From: Naasia sp.
GTDB lineage: Bacteria; Actinomycetota; Actinomycetes; Actinomycetales; Microbacteriaceae
Assembly (NCBI GenBank): GCA_025463675.1
Contig: JAODAX010000071.1
Coordinates: forward strand, 1 to 53,840
DNA length: 53,840 nucleotides
Reading direction: 5' to 3'
This document shows positions 51,766 to 53,840 of the stretch, piece after piece. The notes under the pieces were generated by a model. It was given only the letters and a program-made list of their open reading frames with translations. It had not been told where the DNA came from and did not search any database. The translations under genes were made by a program, and so were the position numbers. The first letter of the stretch is position 1. Each line of letters starts with the position of its first letter.

Positions 51766-53001
51766 GTGCTTACGGCCGCGCCCCTGTCCGTCGTGAGCAC
51801 CGCCGCCCCCGCCGGCACCCTGCTCGAGACGGCCTCCTCCCGCGCGCCGCTGGTCTGGCTGCGCGGCGGCGACGGCCTCGTCGGAGTGGGCGAGGCGGTG
51901 CGGCTCGAATTCACCGGTCCGGACCGGGTCGCCGAGGCTGCCGCAGCGTGGCGGGCGCTCGTCGACGCGGCCGAGATGCGCGACGAGGTCGGGGTTCCGG
52001 GCAGCGGTTTGGTGGCCTTCGGTGCGTTCGCGTTCGGCGACGTCTCCGCGCATCGCAGCGTCCTGATCGTCCCCCGACTGCTCGTCGGGCGGCGGAGCGG
52101 CATCGAGTGGCGGACCCGCATCGCGGGCGGCACAGCCACCGCCGCCGGAGACCCCGTCGGCCCGGTGGGGTCGGCGCCGCGCCTGCGCTTCTCCCCCGGC
52201 ACGCTCTCCCCGGACGGCTACCGGGCCGCCGTCGCCGAGGCAGTCCTGCGCATCGAGCGGGGCGCCTTCGCGAAGGCGGTGCTGGCGCGGGACCTCACCG
52301 CCCGGCTCCCACGCACGAGCGACCTGCGGCGGGTGCTGCGCGACCTCGCCGCCGACTACCCCGACTGCTGGACGTTCGCGGTCGACGGGCTGATCGGATC
52401 GAGTCCGGAGACGCTCGTGCGCGTCGACGCCGGCCGAGTCACCTCCCGGGTGCTGGCGGGCAGCGCGTCCCGCGGCTCCACCGATCACGCGGACCGCGAC
52501 TCGGTCGCCGCGCTCCTCGCCTCTGCCAAGGATCGCGACGAGCACCGCTTCGCCGTGCGCAGCGTCCTCGCCGGACTCCGCTCCCACACCTCCGGTCTGC
52601 GCGCCTCCGATGCCCCGTTCCCGCTCGAGCTGCCCAACCTCTGGCACCTGGCGAGCGACGTAGCCGGGGTCCTCGCGGATGGCTCCTCCGCGCTCGACCT
52701 GGTCGACGCCCTGCACCCGACGGCAGCCGTGGCCGGCTTCCCCACTCCCGCCGCCCTCGCGGCGATCGCCGAGCTGGAGCCCTTCGATCGGGGCAGGTAT
52801 GCAGGACCGGTGGGCTGGATCGACGCCTCCGGCAGCGGCGAGTGGGCGGTCGCGCTGCGCTGCGCCCAGCTCACCGCGGACGGCCGGGTGACCGCCTACG
52901 CCGGGGCGGGCATCGTCGCCGGCTCGGAGCCGGAGCAGGAGCTGGCCGAGACGGACCTCAAGTTCGCGCCCATCGTGGGGGCGTTCGGCCAGGAGGCCTG
53001 A
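51766..53001 (+). CDS. menF: Isochorismate synthase
   Basis: This 411-aa chorismate-binding enzyme converts chorismate to isochorismate, the entry into menaquinone synthesis. It has 'GAFAKAVLARDLTARLPRTS' with the catalytic Lys, 'GSSPETLVRVDAGRVTSRVL', 'LHPTAAVAGFPTPAALAAI' and the final 'ETDLKFAPIVGAF', the order of the MenF/EntC family. An anthranilate or siderophore role is less likely since menG and menD flank it. Confidence 0.93.
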   Translation: MLTAAPLSVVSTAAPAGTLLETASSRAPLVWLRGGDGLVGVGEAVRLEFTGPDRVAEAAAAWRALVDAAEMRDEVGVPGSGLVAFGAFAFGDVSAHRSVLIVPRLLVGRRSGIEWRTRIAGGTATAAGDPVGPVGSAPRLRFSPGTLSPDGYRAAVAEAVLRIERGAFAKAVLARDLTARLPRTSDLRRVLRDLAADYPDCWTFAVDGLIGSSPETLVRVDAGRVTSRVLAGSASRGSTDHADRDSVAALLASAKDRDEHRFAVRSVLAGLRSHTSGLRASDAPFPLELPNLWHLASDVAGVLADGSSALDLVDALHPTAAVAGFPTPAALAAIAELEPFDRGRYAGPVGWIDASGSGEWAVALRCAQLTADGRVTAYAGAGIVAGSEPEQELAETDLKFAPIVGAFGQEA

Positions 53002-53053
53002 CCGGTGCGGCGAGAGCCGCGGAACCCGTCGAAGGGGTGGAATCGCGTGGTGG

Positions 53054-53170
53054 CTACGCCTGGTCGCGCCGGCGGCGGAGCGTCGGCGAGAACTGGCGGA
53101 CAAGGCCCAGGACCATCGCGCTGCCCGAGAGCAACATGATCGTGAACCCGAGGACGTCGTGCGGCGCCAT
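53054..53170 (-). CDS. Small single-pass membrane protein, 38 aa
   Basis: From ATG 53170 to TAG the frame encodes 'MAPHDVLGFTIMLLSGSAM' and continues with 'VLGLVRQFSPTLRRRR': one TM helix and a basic cytoplasmic tail. AGGGGGAG lies 2-9 nt upstream, which supports translation. It sits between menF and menD. I do not know its function; a small partner of a membrane complex would fit. Confidence 0.65.
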   Translation of the reverse strand: MAPHDVLGFTIMLLSGSAMVLGLVRQFSPTLRRRRDQA

Positions 53171-53234
53171 GGCTCCCCCTTTTCCGCGCTCACGCTAAGC
53201 CGCGGGGGCAGGCTCCCCCGGGCGGACACGCCGG

Positions 53235-53840
53235 TCAGCGCGGAAGCGGCACCTCGAGGATGCTCGGGCCGGGCGGCGGGGACGTCAGGGTGCGGTCGAG
53301 GTCGCCGCGCCCGGTGACCGCCGAATGCGCCCAGCCGTAGGCCGCGGCGAGCGCGGCGAGATCGACCTCGTGCGGCGTATAGAGGACCCGGTCGAACCTT
53401 GCACGGTCAGCGGTGCCCGCCACCTCGAGGCCGTCGAAGATGGTGCCCCCGCCGTCGTTTCCGACGATCACCTGCACCCGCCGCCGCGGCTCGCCGGGCG
53501 GGACGAGGAGCGCCCCCGCATCGTGCAGCAGGGCGAGGTCGCCCACGAGCACGCGCGTCGTGCCGGAGGCGGCACGCGGGTCCTCGGCGGCCGCGGCTGC
53601 CACGCCCCACGCGGTGGCGAGGGTGCCGTCGATCCCCGCGAGGCCCCGGTTGGAGTGCACCCGGATGCGCTTGCCCGGCACGGAACTGTCCGCTTCCCGC
53701 ACCAGGCGCGACGCGGCCAGGACCAGCCGGTCGTGCGGCCACGTTGCCCGCCACACCGCCTCGGCGAGCGCCCGCCGGGTGATGGGCGCGCGCATCGCGG
53801 CCAGCTCGGCCCGCGCGACGCGCCCCGCCGCGGCGGGCGC
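53235..53840 (-). CDS. menD: SEPHCHC synthase MenD, 3' part (continues beyond the window)
   Basis: The last 201 codons of MenD are present, and the 5' end lies outside the window. The TPP-binding C-terminal domain shows '[19 protein letters not shown]', '[16 protein letters not shown]' and '[15 protein letters not shown]', which are diagnostic of MenD. The enzyme condenses isochorismate with 2-oxoglutarate after MenF. It points toward the small membrane-protein gene on the same strand. Confidence 0.95.
   Translation of the reverse strand, partial: APAAAGRVARAELAAMRAPITRRALAEAVWRATWPHDRLVLAASRLVREADSSVPGKRIRVHSNRGLAGIDGTLATAWGVAAAAAEDPRAASGTTRVLVGDLALLHDAGALLVPPGEPRRRVQVIVGNDGGGTIFDGLEVAGTADRARFDRVLYTPHEVDLAALAAAYGWAHSAVTGRGDLDRTLTSPPPGPSILEVPLPR

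Noticed and set aside
1-53840. CRISPR arrays, insertion sequences, prophage genes or a known defence system
   Set aside because: No regularly spaced repeats, no transposase or integrase domain and no phage proteins were seen; the tandem arrays present are too short and lack spacers.

Overview
The window is a very GC-rich chromosomal segment of an actinobacterium, most likely a member of the Microbacteriaceae. The evidence is the gene order tRNA-Trp/secE/nusG/rplK/rplA, a NusG with a long acidic N-terminal extension, separate HadA/HadB-like dehydratase subunits, a menaquinone locus, many GTG starts, and repeated TANNNT boxes placed 6-7 nt before start codons (leaderless transcripts). The species cannot be named from the sequence alone.

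Region 1 (about 0.38-20.9 kb) is a purine-scavenging and ureide-degradation island. It has an uptake system (lipoprotein, ATPase, two permeases), an adenine/adenosine deaminase, a three-domain xanthine dehydrogenase carried on two genes, an 8-oxoguanine deaminase-like amidohydrolase, XdhC, allantoinase, uricase, a CDA-fold guanine deaminase, HIU hydrolase, OHCU decarboxylase, a MobA-like cytidylyltransferase, allantoate amidohydrolase, a PucG-type ureidoglycine-glyoxylate aminotransferase, and an amidase with an N-terminal AtzH/HpxZ-like domain. Together they can take adenine, guanine, 8-oxoguanine or hypoxanthine through urate and allantoin to oxalurate, and I infer that the fused amidase opens oxalurate. 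Two genes in the island are broken: a GNAT acetyltransferase and a SufU-like scaffold.

Region 2 (21.1-28.8 kb) holds a PfkB sugar kinase, a complete cyanophycin module (cphA, an isoaspartyl peptidase and cphB in one overlapping operon) and an OmpR-type two-component system. Nitrogen released in region 1 could therefore be stored as cyanophycin. A GGAAAC/GTTTCC element, in places shaped like a GlnR half-site pair, recurs in front of four of these transcription units.

Region 3 (29.0-36.5 kb) is housekeeping: an oxidoreductase, rplA, rplK, nusG, secE, tRNA-Trp, an aspartate aminotransferase, murB and two MaoC-type dehydratase subunits. Just beyond it lies a 27-codon gene with its own strong promoter, a perfect palindromic operator, a ribosome binding site and a terminator. 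I do not recognise its product, which ends in a CxxCQ tail.

Region 4 (36.6-46.4 kb) mixes a teichoic-acid-type glycosyltransferase, a scar of decayed genes (histidine kinase, response regulator, DUF2834, VOC fragment), tRNA-Met and tRNA-Thr with a partial tRNA copy, a GH13 alpha-glucosidase, two M23 peptidases behind a structured leader, an inositol monophosphatase, tRNA-Tyr, a truncated and frameshifted Na+/H+ antiporter, and a 40-aa zinc ribbon protein.

Region 5 (46.4-53.8 kb) contains yajQ, cardiolipin synthase, ferredoxin-NADP reductase, a polyprenyl diphosphate synthase, menG, menF, a 38-aa membrane protein and the 3' part of menD, that is, the end of menaquinone biosynthesis and its prenyl tail.
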